Part shown: in pieces, positions 39,479 through 48,097 of the stretch
Layout: every line of letters begins with the position of its first letter
Numbering within the stretch: position 1 is the stretch's first letter
Origin: Nibricoccus aquaticus
Lineage (GTDB): Bacteria; Verrucomicrobiota; Verrucomicrobiia; Opitutales; Opitutaceae
Direction: 5' to 3'
NCBI RefSeq assembly: GCF_002310495.1
Contig: NZ_CP023344.1
Span: 2,418,001 to 2,482,000 of the forward strand
Length of the DNA: 64,000 bases
The notes under the pieces: generated by a model
What the model was told of the DNA's origin: nothing
Databases searched by the model: none
Seen by the model: the letters and a program-made list of their open reading frames with translations, nothing else
Made by a program: the position numbers and the translations under genes

Positions 39479-40111
39479 ATGGAATGGATCACCGATCACG
39501 TCCTCCAGATCATCATCGCCCTCGCGGCGGCGATCGCGGCTTACATCAATAATCGCAAGAAGGCGCAGGACGGCGAGCCGGCGGATTTCGATGGCGATGG
39601 CATTCCCGACAACCGGCGCGGTCAGTACGAGCCGGCTGGGATGGATATGGAAGAGGCAGATCGCACGCGGCGGGTACAGGAGGAAATCCGTCGCAAGATC
39701 GCGGAGCGGCGCGCGGGCGGAGGGCAGCAAGTGCCGCCGCTGGTCGCGCCGAGGCCCGTGGCGCCGTCACCGATCCCCGAGGTGATCCGGAGGCGGTTTG
39801 AAGCGCCGGTGGCACCGCCGCCGTTGCCGCAGAAGATGTCGGCCGGAGCGCAGGCTGATCGTGATGAGGAAGTGTTGGCGCGGCAGCGCGGACTGGATGA
39901 GCAGATGCGGCAGCTGGAAGCGCGCCGGGCGGAGCATAAGCGCCAGGCGGCGCAAGCGGCGGCGCCGATGTCGTCGTCGGCGGCTTACCAGACGGTGGCG
40001 GTTGCGAAGGCGGGCGGCGCGGAGTTGCTCGCTGATTTGCGTGCGCCGGGTGGCGCGCGGCGCGCGTGGATTTTACGCGAAGTGCTGGGGACGCCGGTGG
40101 GGATGAAGTGA
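39479..40111 (+). CDS. Hypothetical protein with N-terminal membrane helix, floA-linked
   Basis: 210 residues. One N-terminal helix (about 8-23) is followed by an acidic DGDGIPDNRRG stretch, a charged coiled coil, a Pro-rich linker, a second coiled coil (about 130-160) and a conserved-looking C-terminus, ADLRAPGGARRAWILREVLG. I have the impression that this last motif recurs at the ends of many otherwise unrelated verrucomicrobial proteins, but cannot check it here. It lies 53 bp after floA and its stop overlaps the dgkA start (GTGA). It may be a membrane-microdomain accessory; no function can be assigned. Confidence 0.7.
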   Translation: MEWITDHVLQIIIALAAAIAAYINNRKKAQDGEPADFDGDGIPDNRRGQYEPAGMDMEEADRTRRVQEEIRRKIAERRAGGGQQVPPLVAPRPVAPSPIPEVIRRRFEAPVAPPPLPQKMSAGAQADRDEEVLARQRGLDEQMRQLEARRAEHKRQAAQAAAPMSSSAAYQTVAVAKAGGAELLADLRAPGGARRAWILREVLGTPVGMK

Positions 40112-40476
40112 ATCCGATGATCGCGGCGCGGCTGAGGAGTTTCGGTCATGCGATGCGCGGCGGGATGACATTATTGAAGACGCAGCCGAATGCGCGTATT
40201 CATTTGGTGGCCACAGTGGGTGTGGTGGTGGCTGGAGCGGTTTGGAGAATTTCGCCGGGCGAATGGGCGTTGGTAGCGGTGGCGTGCGGGCTGGTGTGGA
40301 TGGCGGAGGCATTCAACACGGCGCTGGAGTTTCTGGCGGACGAGGTGTCGCTGGAGCGGCGCGAGGGGATCAAGCGGGCGAAGGATGTGGCGGCGTTTGC
40401 CGTGCTGGTGGCGGCGGGCGCGGCGGTGGGGATTGGCGCGGTGGTATTCGGTGCGCGGATCGTGGCGATGTTTTGA
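40108..40476 (+). CDS. dgkA: Diacylglycerol kinase family protein
   Basis: 122 residues. RLRSFGHAMRGGMTLLKTQPNARIH is cytoplasmic and precedes three transmembrane helices. The signature VWMAEAFNTALEFLADEVS followed by KRAKDVAAFAV matches the DgkA/UdpK family (catalytic E in N-T-A-x-E). It phosphorylates diacylglycerol or undecaprenol in the inner membrane. The GTG start (40108) overlaps the previous stop; ATG 40117 is an alternative. It closes the NfeD-FloA unit. Confidence 0.9.
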   Translation: MNPMIAARLRSFGHAMRGGMTLLKTQPNARIHLVATVGVVVAGAVWRISPGEWALVAVACGLVWMAEAFNTALEFLADEVSLERREGIKRAKDVAAFAVLVAAGAAVGIGAVVFGARIVAMF

Positions 40477-40502
40477 GCCCGGCTGAGCGGAAATCGCGGG
40501 CA

Positions 40503-40531
40503 TAAAAAAACCCGCGCGGGTGGCGCGGGTT
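40503..40531 (-). terminator. Rho-independent terminator of the rodZ-like gene
   Basis: On the minus strand AACCCGCGC pairs with GCGCGGGTT around a short loop and is followed by TTTTT. It starts directly after the stop of the helix-turn-helix gene. Confidence 0.88.
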
Positions 40532-40537
40532 GGAGGG

Positions 40538-41353
40538 TTACTTTTGGGGCGGGGCGTCGATTTCCGCAGTGCCGCCTGCCTTCATCGGGTAAGGCGTGCC
40601 GCCGAAATTGAATTCGAGGTTTTGGGCCGGTGAGGCGACGACGCGGGCGTGGCCGCGGCGCGGGATCATGCGGGTGTCGCCGAGCGGGATGGTGCCTTTG
40701 TAGAGAGTGTTGCCGTCGCGAACGCCAGTCACGGTGACGGTGACGGGGCCTTTGGCGACGAGTGAGAAGTAGGCTTCGCCTTCGGTGGGCTTCTGCCAGA
40801 TTTCGCCGGGGGCGGCGGATGGTTTGGAGCTGCTGCTGCGGCCGAAGAGTGCCCAGAGGCCGACGACGAGGACGAGAATGATGGCGGCGGCGATGGCGCC
40901 GAATTTGATGAGGAGTTTTTTGTCGATGCTGATGGCACCGCCGCCGCCCTGCGGGACAAATGTCGCGGGGTTGCGGGTGGCTGATTCGGCCGAGGAGACG
41001 CCTTCGGTAGCGGCGGTGTCGGAGCCGGGTTCTTTGCTGTTTTTCTCGGCCTTCGCGTTGGAGACGGAGAGGTCCATGCGGCCGTACACTTCGCGGCTCA
41101 GGGAGCGTTGTTTCGCCTCGTTGAGGCCGAGGCCGTTGTAGTCGTTGATGATCTTGTCGCCGGGGAGCTTGAGGTAGTTGGCGTAGGTGCGGAGGAAGCC
41201 GCGCACGTAGATCTCTGGGAGCTTGATGTCGTACTGGTTGCTCTCGAATTTGTGGAGGTACTCGCCGCGGATCTTGGTGGCCTCGGCCGCTTCGCGGATG
41301 GAGATGCCCTTACGTTTGCGTGCTTCTTCCAAGCGTTCACCGATCGATTGCAT
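40538..41353 (-). CDS. RodZ-like helix-turn-helix membrane protein (DUF4115)
   Basis: 271 residues. The cytoplasmic HTH domain (about 1-70, LEEARKRKGISIREAAEATK and RGEYLHKFESNQYD) is of the Xre/RodZ type. Then come a linker, one transmembrane helix (about 155-178) and a C-terminal periplasmic beta domain (about 195-268, WQKPTEGEAYFSLVAKGPV) like DUF4115. RodZ links MreB to the wall elongation machinery; stand-alone relatives share this layout. It is transcribed in the same direction as ftsK upstream, each with its own terminator. Confidence 0.88.
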   Translation of the reverse strand: MQSIGERLEEARKRKGISIREAAEATKIRGEYLHKFESNQYDIKLPEIYVRGFLRTYANYLKLPGDKIINDYNGLGLNEAKQRSLSREVYGRMDLSVSNAKAEKNSKEPGSDTAATEGVSSAESATRNPATFVPQGGGGAISIDKKLLIKFGAIAAAIILVLVVGLWALFGRSSSSKPSAAPGEIWQKPTEGEAYFSLVAKGPVTVTVTGVRDGNTLYKGTIPLGDTRMIPRRGHARVVASPAQNLEFNFGGTPYPMKAGGTAEIDAPPQK

Positions 41354-41400
41354 GAGTGGGTGGTTAGGGAAATTCGGGGGTAAGGGGAAGGAGGATTTGA

Positions 41401-41426
41401 ATATGGAACTCAGGAAAACAGGAAGC
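41401..41426. repeat. GGAACTCAGGAA interspersed repeat
   Basis: The motif TATGGAACTCAGGAAAACAG resembles the left arm of the inverted-repeat element at 47948 (TGTGGAAATCAGGAAAACTG) and a third copy at about 48011 (TGGAACTCAGGAACTC). It lies in the spacer upstream of the RodZ-like gene. Confidence 0.5.
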
Positions 41427-41493
41427 AGCGAATGCGGACAAGCTGAAGAAGTGTCCGGTGAGAGGTGAAATCGGGAGGCGGCGACTGCGGGAA

Positions 41494-41521
41494 ATAAAAA
41501 AGCGCGCTGAGGGGCGCGCTT
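41494..41521 (-). terminator. Rho-independent terminator of ftsK
   Basis: On the minus strand AAGCGCGC pairs with GCGCGCTT around a small loop and is followed by TTTTTATTTC. It lies about 46 bases after the ftsK stop. Confidence 0.88.
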
Positions 41522-41567
41522 GATTTTTGAGAGCCTAACTGAGGGTCAGCCTGGCTGAGATGAAGGC

Positions 41568-44120
41568 TCAGAGTTTATCGAGATCGACGAGGATGTCGCG
41601 GGGGCTGGAGCCGTTTTCGGGGCCGACGATGCCTTTGTCTTCCATTTCTTCCATGAGGCGGGCGGCGCGGTTGTAGCCGATGCGGAGGCGGCGCTGGAGC
41701 ATGGAGGTCGAGGCGCGGCGGGTGGATTTGAGGACGCCGATGGCTTGTTTGAGGAGCGCGTCGTCACCGTCGCCACCTTCATCGTCGCCGCCGTCGGCAT
41801 CGTCTTCGTCGGCGTCGGGATCGCGGTCGATCTGAGCCTGGACGTCCTGAGCGTATTGAGGCGGGCCGTTGCGTTTGAGGAAATCGACGAGGCTCTGGAC
41901 TTCGTCGTCGGAGACGAAAGCGCCTTGGGCGCGCACGAGGCGGGAGGTGCCGGGGGGCGAGAAGAGCATGTCGCCGCGGCCGATGAGGGTGTCGGCGCCT
42001 TTGGTGTCGAGGATGGTGCGGGAATCGACCTGGGAGGCGACCTGGAAGGCGATGCGCGACGGGAGATTGGCTTTGATGACACCCGTGATGACGTTCACCG
42101 AGGGGCGCTGGGTGGCGATGATGAGGTGGATGCCGGCGGCGCGGGCGAGCTGCGCGAGGCGGGCGATGCTGGTCTCGATCTCGGCGGGGGCGACCATCAT
42201 GAGGTCGGCGAGCTCGTCGATGATGGCGACGATGTAGGGAAGGCGGGCCGGGATTTCGATTTCGTCGTCGGGAAGCGCGACGCCTTCGAGGCTGGCCTGG
42301 ACTTCGGCGGGAGGCACTTCGGGGGCGGCGGCTTTTTTGCGGGCGTTGAAGCCGGTGATGTTGCGCACGCCGACTTTGGCGAAGATCTGGTAGCGCTGCT
42401 CCATCTCGGCGAGGAGCCACTTGAGAGCGGAGGGGACTTTCTTCGGCTCAGTCACCACGGGGATGAGCATGTGCGGAAGGGTGTTGAAGATCTTCAGTTC
42501 GACGATCTTCGGGTCGACCATGATCATGCGAACATCCTTGGGGCTCTTCGAGTAGAGGATGGAGGCGACGATGGAGTTGATGCAGACGGATTTGCCCGAG
42601 CCGGTGGCGCCGGCGATGAGCAGGTGGGGCATCTTCGTGAGGTCGGAGATGAGTACCTTTCCGGATACGTCTTTGCCGAGGGCGATGGGGAGCTCGGTGC
42701 GGGCGACAGCGTCGGCCCAGTCCTCGGATTCGAGGAGTTCGCGCATACCGACGGGCGTGGAGTTTTGATTGGGGACTTCGACGCCAACGGCGGCTTTGCC
42801 GGGGATCGGCGCGAGAATGCGCACGGACTGGGCGCGCATACCGAGGGCGATGTTTTTATCGAGGCCGGCGATTTTTTCGACGCGGACGCCGGGGGCGGGG
42901 ATGACTTCGTAGCAGGTGATGACGGGACCGGCGTGGATTTCGCCGAGGGTCACTTCGACGCCGAACTCGCTGAGGATGCGGAGGAGATTTTCGGCGTTGC
43001 GGCGATGTTCGTCTTCGGAGTTGGACGCGTGGGATTTGACGGGCTCGCGCAGAAGGGAGAACGGCGGGCGTTCGTAATTTTCGTCGAGGCTTTGGGGGAC
43101 GGTGGCCTTGGTGGCTTTCTTCGGTTCGTCGGGTTTGACGATGTTGAGTTCGATGCGGCCGGCGGTGTTGACCTCCAGGGCTTTGGTGCTGGTCGCGAGC
43201 GGGGATTGATCGGTGAAAGGGCTGACGGTGCCTTTGCCGGCTTTGGTCGCGGCTGGTGCGGGCAATGCGGCGGGTTTGGTGACGAGGTCGGGGAGCGCAG
43301 CAGCAGCGGAGGCGGCGGAGATTTTTTTCGGGGGAGTGTCGGCGAAGCCTTCGGGTTTTTCGTCGGGGGGGAAGGGGGCGCGGGTGCCCATCGGCGGCGT
43401 GGTGCCGCGGGAGGCGATGGAGAGTTTTTTAGCGACGGGGGCGCCGACGATGACGGGGGCGGCTTTGGGGCGGGCGAGGGCTTCTTTGGCCATGCGCTTC
43501 ACGTCGGCGCGTTCGGCGCGGAGTTTGGCGCGGCTTTCGCGCCAGGCGGAGAAGCCGTGGGTGAATTTTTCAAACTCGGCGGAGATGTCTTTTGTGAAGA
43601 TGAACATCAGGCCGAGGGCGTAGATCATCACGAGGAGCAGGCCGGTGCCGAAGACGCCGAGGGTGTCTTTGAGGAGAGATTGGTAGATCAGGCTGCCGAG
43701 CATGCCGCCGAGGCCTTCGGAGAAGTAGTCGGTTTTCTCGTACCCTTCGAACATGGAGGCGAGGCCGGAGGCGGCGGCGATGCACAGGAGCATCGCGAGG
43801 ATGCGGGTGCCGGCGAGGCGGCGGGCGTTGCGGATGGCGACGTAAGCCATCCAGAGCAGGAAGGTGGGGACGAGCCAGGCGCTGATGCCGATGACGTGAA
43901 AGGCCCACCAGGAAAACTCGGCTCCGAAACGGCCGACGAGGTTTTTATCGGTCGGGTGAGTGGTGGACTGGACGCTTTGGAGCGGGGAGAAGTCGATGAA
44001 CGCGACGCTGAGTAAGAGCCCGAAGAGCAGGCACAGGCTGAAGACAGCCCAGTGCGGCTGGTAGCGCGGCGCTTGGAAGGACGGGACGTTGTTAGAGTTT
44101 GAACTCGCAGACTTGGCCAT
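41568..44120 (-). CDS. ftsK: DNA translocase FtsK
   Basis: 850 residues. Four transmembrane helices (within about 25-190) are followed by an Ala/Pro-rich linker (about 220-350) and the alpha/beta motor domain (about 370-750). Landmarks are ITCYEVIPAPGVRVEKIAGL, Walker A in LIAGATGSGKSVCINSIVAS, DPKIVELKIFNTLPHMLIPV and the Walker B region ARLPYIVAIIDELADLMMV. The C-terminal gamma winged helix (about 785-845, STSMLQRRLRIGYNRAARLM) reads KOPS-like DNA signals. It pumps chromosome ends through the septum and activates XerCD. The length and layout are standard. Confidence 0.97.
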   Translation of the reverse strand: MAKSASSNSNNVPSFQAPRYQPHWAVFSLCLLFGLLLSVAFIDFSPLQSVQSTTHPTDKNLVGRFGAEFSWWAFHVIGISAWLVPTFLLWMAYVAIRNARRLAGTRILAMLLCIAAASGLASMFEGYEKTDYFSEGLGGMLGSLIYQSLLKDTLGVFGTGLLLVMIYALGLMFIFTKDISAEFEKFTHGFSAWRESRAKLRAERADVKRMAKEALARPKAAPVIVGAPVAKKLSIASRGTTPPMGTRAPFPPDEKPEGFADTPPKKISAASAAAALPDLVTKPAALPAPAATKAGKGTVSPFTDQSPLATSTKALEVNTAGRIELNIVKPDEPKKATKATVPQSLDENYERPPFSLLREPVKSHASNSEDEHRRNAENLLRILSEFGVEVTLGEIHAGPVITCYEVIPAPGVRVEKIAGLDKNIALGMRAQSVRILAPIPGKAAVGVEVPNQNSTPVGMRELLESEDWADAVARTELPIALGKDVSGKVLISDLTKMPHLLIAGATGSGKSVCINSIVASILYSKSPKDVRMIMVDPKIVELKIFNTLPHMLIPVVTEPKKVPSALKWLLAEMEQRYQIFAKVGVRNITGFNARKKAAAPEVPPAEVQASLEGVALPDDEIEIPARLPYIVAIIDELADLMMVAPAEIETSIARLAQLARAAGIHLIIATQRPSVNVITGVIKANLPSRIAFQVASQVDSRTILDTKGADTLIGRGDMLFSPPGTSRLVRAQGAFVSDDEVQSLVDFLKRNGPPQYAQDVQAQIDRDPDADEDDADGGDDEGGDGDDALLKQAIGVLKSTRRASTSMLQRRLRIGYNRAARLMEEMEDKGIVGPENGSSPRDILVDLDKL

Positions 44121-44227
44121 GTGGTTTGTGAAGCGTCCGGCTTGACCTGAGGATTCCCGTTTCGCACCGGAGTCCGGTCAAATTTAATCATCCCAAAGTA
44201 CGCTTTAACAAAAAACTAGCCAACGTC

Positions 44228-45178
44228 ATGCAACAATTCCTGCGCTTCAAATCACTCTATCAAGACCGCGTCTGGGGCGGGCGTGTTTTGGAAACGAAAC
44301 TGGGGCGCGCGCTGCCTGCTGGGAGGCCGATCGGGGAGAGTTGGGAGATCGTGGACCGGGCGGAAGCGCAGTCGGTAATCAACGGCGGGGCGTTCGACGG
44401 GCTGACGATCCGGGCGGCCATTGAGAAGGATGGCGCGGCCATCATGGGGCCGAGGTGGGATGTGGCGCGGGCGTTTCCTATTTTGGTGAAGTGGCTGGAT
44501 TGCCGGGAGCGGTTGAGTTTGCAGGTGCATCCGCCGGCGGCGGTCGCGCCGGAGCTGAAGGGGGAGCCGAAGACGGAGAATTGGTACATCGCGGACTGCG
44601 CGCCGGATTCGAGTTTGATCGTGGGGCTGAAGCGCGGGGTGACGCGGGAGCAGTTTGAGCGGGCGATCCATGACAACACGCTGGAGAGCTGTGTGCATCG
44701 TTTCCCGGTGAAGGCGGGAGACTCGATCCTCGTTCACAGCGGGCAGATCCACGCGATCGACGCGGGGAATTTGATTCTGGAGATCCAGCAGAACTCCGAC
44801 ACGACGTACCGCGTGTACGATTGGGGACGGCTGGGGCTGGACGGGAAACCGCGGCAGATGCACGTCAACGAATCATTAAAATCCATCCGTTGGGACGACT
44901 TCGAGCCGTCGCCGGTGCGCGGGGAAAACAAGGCGGCGGTGATCGCGGATGCGCGCGAATTCCGCATCCGGCGGGTGCCGCTGGCGGCGGGGGAAACGCT
45001 GCGGGTTTCCGCAGGAGAACAGGCGCGGATTTTGAGCATGGTTTCAGGTCGTGTGCGCGGTGTCTCGGATGGCGTGGAGATTGTGCGCGGGGAGAACGTG
45101 GTGCTGCCGTTTGCGGGGGCTTTTGCATTCGAGGCGCAAGAAGCTGCGTTATTGCTCATCACGGAAAACTTCAGTTGA
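44228..45178 (+). CDS. manA: Class I mannose-6-phosphate isomerase
   Basis: 316 residues. The cupin-type enzyme shows RVWGGRVLETKLGRALPAG, GESWEIVDR, LSLQVHPPAAVAPELKGEPK (Zn ligands Gln and His) and ILVHSGQIHAIDAGNLILEI (another Zn His), then YRVYDWGRLG. It interconverts mannose-6-P and fructose-6-P, linking mannose use and GDP-mannose synthesis. It is divergent from ftsK and followed 10 bp later by an AsmA-like gene on the same strand. Confidence 0.93.
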   Translation: MQQFLRFKSLYQDRVWGGRVLETKLGRALPAGRPIGESWEIVDRAEAQSVINGGAFDGLTIRAAIEKDGAAIMGPRWDVARAFPILVKWLDCRERLSLQVHPPAAVAPELKGEPKTENWYIADCAPDSSLIVGLKRGVTREQFERAIHDNTLESCVHRFPVKAGDSILVHSGQIHAIDAGNLILEIQQNSDTTYRVYDWGRLGLDGKPRQMHVNESLKSIRWDDFEPSPVRGENKAAVIADAREFRIRRVPLAAGETLRVSAGEQARILSMVSGRVRGVSDGVEIVRGENVVLPFAGAFAFEAQEAALLLITENFS

Positions 45179-45188
45179 TCGGAGACGC

Positions 45189-46055
45189 ATGAAAACCCGC
45201 CCCCGTTTCGCCCGGTCACGCCAAGGCGGAGCCCTGTTGAAGCTCGTGGTCTTCCTGATCATTTTCGTGGCGATCGTGGTGTCGGCGTGGATTTTTTTCC
45301 TGCCGCCGATCCTGACGAGCACGTTGGAAAAGCGGACGGGTTTCACGGTGAAGGTGAAGTCGCTGGCGATAGATCCTTTCCGCAACCGCGTGGAATTTTC
45401 GGGGCTGGTTATCAGTAATCCGTCATCGTTTGCACGGCCGGAGTTCGTGGAGGTGCGCTCGTTCCGGGCGCGGGCGCAGCTCGATACGTTTTTCACGGAT
45501 CGTCTGGTGATCGATGACGGGGAGATCGACGTGGCGAACGTCGCGCTCATCCGCAATAGCGAGGGGACGATCAATGCGGCTTTGTTTAGCGAGCGGTTGC
45601 TCAATGCGCGTAAGCCGAAAGGGAAACCGAAGCCGGCTGAAGATCCCAAGACTGCGGGCAAGCCGGGGCAGCCGAAGCCGGCCGCGCCGGCTGATCCTTC
45701 CGTGCGGCCGGAGCTTCCGGAGAAGACCTTTCTCATCAAGCGCCTGGTGGTGCGTTTCGAGAAAATGATCGTGGAGGATTACACGGGGACGAAGCCCGTC
45801 GCGCGCGAGTACACGCTGAATTTTGCCCACACGTACGAGAACGTCATCAATACCGAGCAATTCGTGATCGGGCCGTTCATGAAGGGGTTCACGGCGGTGG
45901 GATCGGCGATCACCGGACTGATTCCGGGAGATATGTCGCAAACGCTGGGCGAGGCGACGCGTTCGGGTAAGGAGCTCTTTAAGGAAGCGACGAAAAAAAC
46001 GGGCGATCCGTTCCGCGCCTTCATGCAGACGCTTGAAGAAACGAACAAGCCGTAG
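45189..46055 (+). CDS. Membrane-anchored AsmA-like protein
   Basis: 288 residues from ATG 45189, with GGAG about 8 bases upstream. One N-terminal helix (about 19-40) is followed by TLEKRTGFTVKVKSLAIDPF, RNRVEFSGLVISNPSSF and DRLVIDDGEIDVANVALIRN, the repeating pattern of AsmA/YhdP-like envelope proteins (one bridge-like repeat). A Pro/Lys-rich linker and a C-terminal amphipathic region (GEATRSGKELFKEATKKTGD) complete it. AsmA-like proteins act in lipid or outer-membrane transport; a similar role is inferred. The frame upstream of the ATG overlaps manA and was not used. Confidence 0.7.
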   Translation: MKTRPRFARSRQGGALLKLVVFLIIFVAIVVSAWIFFLPPILTSTLEKRTGFTVKVKSLAIDPFRNRVEFSGLVISNPSSFARPEFVEVRSFRARAQLDTFFTDRLVIDDGEIDVANVALIRNSEGTINAALFSERLLNARKPKGKPKPAEDPKTAGKPGQPKPAAPADPSVRPELPEKTFLIKRLVVRFEKMIVEDYTGTKPVAREYTLNFAHTYENVINTEQFVIGPFMKGFTAVGSAITGLIPGDMSQTLGEATRSGKELFKEATKKTGDPFRAFMQTLEETNKP

Positions 46056-46073
46056 TTAGATCCGCGGCTTCAT

Positions 46074-46679
46074 ATGACCGCATCGGATAAAGCTGAACCA
46101 CAGAACGAGACTCAACCCACGCCCGCAGACGCTGCGGCCGTTGAAAAAGAAGCCCGCGAGGCTGGGGTAACAGACGCTGGCGTGAAGGCCGGTCCCAGCA
46201 CTGAAGAGCTTGTTGCTCAGGCGAAAAAGGAACAGGCCGAGGCGCATGATCGCTATCTGCGCCTCGCGGCGGACATGGAAAATCTCCGCCGGCGCACCGT
46301 CCGAGAGAAGGACGAGATCCGGCAGTTCGCTGCAGGCCGTGTCTTGGAAGACATGATCTCGGTGCTCGATAATCTCGGCTTCGGGCTCACAGCGGCGAAG
46401 GCGCCGAATGCGGATGTTAAGACGATTGTCGGTGGCATCGGCATGGTGGCGGACCAGTTGAAAAATGTGCTCGGCCAGCACGGGTTGAAGGAGATCAATC
46501 CGGTCGGGCAGACTTTCGATCCGAATCAGCACGAGGCCATCGCAGCGCAGCCGAGCGCGGATGTCGTGGACGGCAATGTCGTGCAGGTCGTGCGCATCGG
46601 CTACAGCTTGAACGGGCGTCTGCTGCGGCCGGCGTCGGTGGTTGTTTCGAGCGGCCCGGCCAAGGAGGAGGCGAAGTAA
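46074..46679 (+). CDS. grpE: Nucleotide exchange factor GrpE
   Basis: 201 residues. After a Glu/Ala-rich N-terminus, a coiled coil (about 45-90) with DRYLRLAADMENLRRRT is followed by FAAGRVLEDMISVLDNLGFG, then GGIGMVADQLKNVLGQHGLK and the beta domain GQTFDPNQHEAIAAQPS. It releases ADP from DnaK. dnaJ follows 81 bp downstream; dnaK is not in the window, so the chaperone genes are split. No CIRCE element was seen. Confidence 0.95.
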   Translation: MTASDKAEPQNETQPTPADAAAVEKEAREAGVTDAGVKAGPSTEELVAQAKKEQAEAHDRYLRLAADMENLRRRTVREKDEIRQFAAGRVLEDMISVLDNLGFGLTAAKAPNADVKTIVGGIGMVADQLKNVLGQHGLKEINPVGQTFDPNQHEAIAAQPSADVVDGNVVQVVRIGYSLNGRLLRPASVVVSSGPAKEEAK

Positions 46680-46760
46680 ACGGCTGATCCTGAGTGGCGG
46701 AAATTTTTCGCCGCGAGTGCGACGACGGCGTCGCGATCCCATCCAGCGCACCACACGACC

Positions 46761-47927
46761 ATGGCTACCAAGGAAGATTATTACTCACTGCTCGGCGTCG
46801 AGAAGACCGCATCCGAAGAGGATCTAAAGAAGGCTTATCGCAAGAAGGCCATCCAGTATCACCCGGATAAAAATCAGGGTAACAAAGAGGCCGAGGAGAT
46901 GTTCAAGAAAGTCTCCGAGGCGTACGAGGTTTTGAAAGATCCGCAGAAACGCGCGGCGTATGACCGTTATGGGCACGCGGCGTTTCAGGCGGGCGGCGGC
47001 GCGGGTCCGCGCGGGCCTGGTGGTGGCGGTGGAGGCTTCCACGATCCGTTCGATATTTTCCGCGAGGTCTTCAACCAGCAGGGCGGAGGCGGCGGTGGAG
47101 GTGGCGGCGGCATCTTTGAAGAATTTTTCGGAGGTGGCGGTGGCCGCGATGGCGGGCGCGATGGCTCCGATCTGCGCTACGATTTAGAAATCTCTCTCGA
47201 AGACGCGGCGAAGGGGATCGAGAAGGAAGTTTCCTTCCGCAAGGCGATGACGTGCGAGCGGTGCGATGGCTCGGGTGCTGAACCTGGCTCTAAGAAAGTC
47301 ACCTGCCCGACGTGTCGCGGCGCGGGACAGATCCGCCGCTCGGGCGGCATCATCACGTTTACCCAGGCTTGTCCGACCTGCGGCGGCGCGGGGACGAAGA
47401 TCGAGAAGCCCTGCACGGCGTGCAAAGGCGAAGGGCGCACGGCGAAGACGACCAAGCTTAATGTGCGCATCCCGCCCGGCGTGGACACGGGCTCGCGGTT
47501 GCGCTCCGTCGGCAATGGCGAGGCGGGCATGGCCGGTGGGCAGGCGGGCGATCTGTACATCGTGATCAGCGTGGCGGAGCACGAGATCTTCGAGCGCCAG
47601 AACGACGATCTTTTTTGCGAGATCCCGATCAAATTCACGCTCGCGACGCTCGGTGGCTCGATCGAAGTGCCAACGCTTTCAGGCAAGGCTTCGCTGAAGA
47701 TTCCTGTCGGCACGCAGAGCGGCACGACGTTCCGGCTCAAAGGCAAAGGCATGCCGAGCCTGCGCGGCGGGAGTCATGGTGATCAGCTCGTGCGCGTTCA
47801 TGTCGAAGTGCCGACGAGTCTGTCGGCTGAGCAGCGCAAGAAGCTGGAGGAGTTTGCCCAGATCAGTGGCGATGCGAATGAGCCGATGGCGAAAAGTTTC
47901 TTCGAGAAGGCGAAGAAGTTTTTCTGA
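46761..47927 (+). CDS. dnaJ: Chaperone protein DnaJ
   Basis: 388 residues, full-length type I DnaJ. The J domain (1-70) has [20 protein letters not shown] and the HPD motif in YHPDKNQG. A long Gly/Phe-rich region (about 75-135, with polyglycine) precedes the zinc domain, with four C-x-x-C-x-G-x-G repeats ([32 protein letters not shown]). The C-terminal substrate domain ([20 protein letters not shown]) is complete. It stimulates DnaK ATPase and delivers unfolded clients. Confidence 0.97.
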   Translation: MATKEDYYSLLGVEKTASEEDLKKAYRKKAIQYHPDKNQGNKEAEEMFKKVSEAYEVLKDPQKRAAYDRYGHAAFQAGGGAGPRGPGGGGGGFHDPFDIFREVFNQQGGGGGGGGGGIFEEFFGGGGGRDGGRDGSDLRYDLEISLEDAAKGIEKEVSFRKAMTCERCDGSGAEPGSKKVTCPTCRGAGQIRRSGGIITFTQACPTCGGAGTKIEKPCTACKGEGRTAKTTKLNVRIPPGVDTGSRLRSVGNGEAGMAGGQAGDLYIVISVAEHEIFERQNDDLFCEIPIKFTLATLGGSIEVPTLSGKASLKIPVGTQSGTTFRLKGKGMPSLRGGSHGDQLVRVHVEVPTSLSAEQRKKLEEFAQISGDANEPMAKSFFEKAKKFF

Positions 47928-47947
47928 TTGGGGATTTTAAGGAAAGA

Positions 47948-48085
47948 ATGTGGAAATCAGGAAAACTGGAAACAAGCCGGTCTCGCGTGACCGGAGCATC
48001 GAACCTAATCTGGAACTCAGGAACTCTGGGTTACTGAGTGAGGAACGAAGTCTAGACTTCGTTCCTGTTTTCCTGATTTCCACAT
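47948..48085. repeat. Nested inverted-repeat element upstream of rfaE2
   Basis: A 19-bp perfect inverted repeat, ATGTGGAAATCAGGAAAAC (47948-47966) against its complement at 48067-48085, can be extended by about six bases with one mismatch. It encloses a perfect 26-bp palindrome at 48041-48066 (AGGAACGAAG TCTAGA and complement). An internal TGGAACTCAGGAACTC resembles the outer arm. The right arm ends 12 bases before the rfaE2 ATG, so the element fills the spacer and must form part of the leader of rfaE2. Confidence 0.75.
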
Positions 48086-48097
48086 CCCGCATCGAAA

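Noticed and set aside
41745-44015. 756-codon open frame antisense to ftsK
   Set aside because: It is low-complexity (Gly, Asp, Glu, Val-rich) and arises from the third-position G bias of ftsK, which has full domain support on the other strand.
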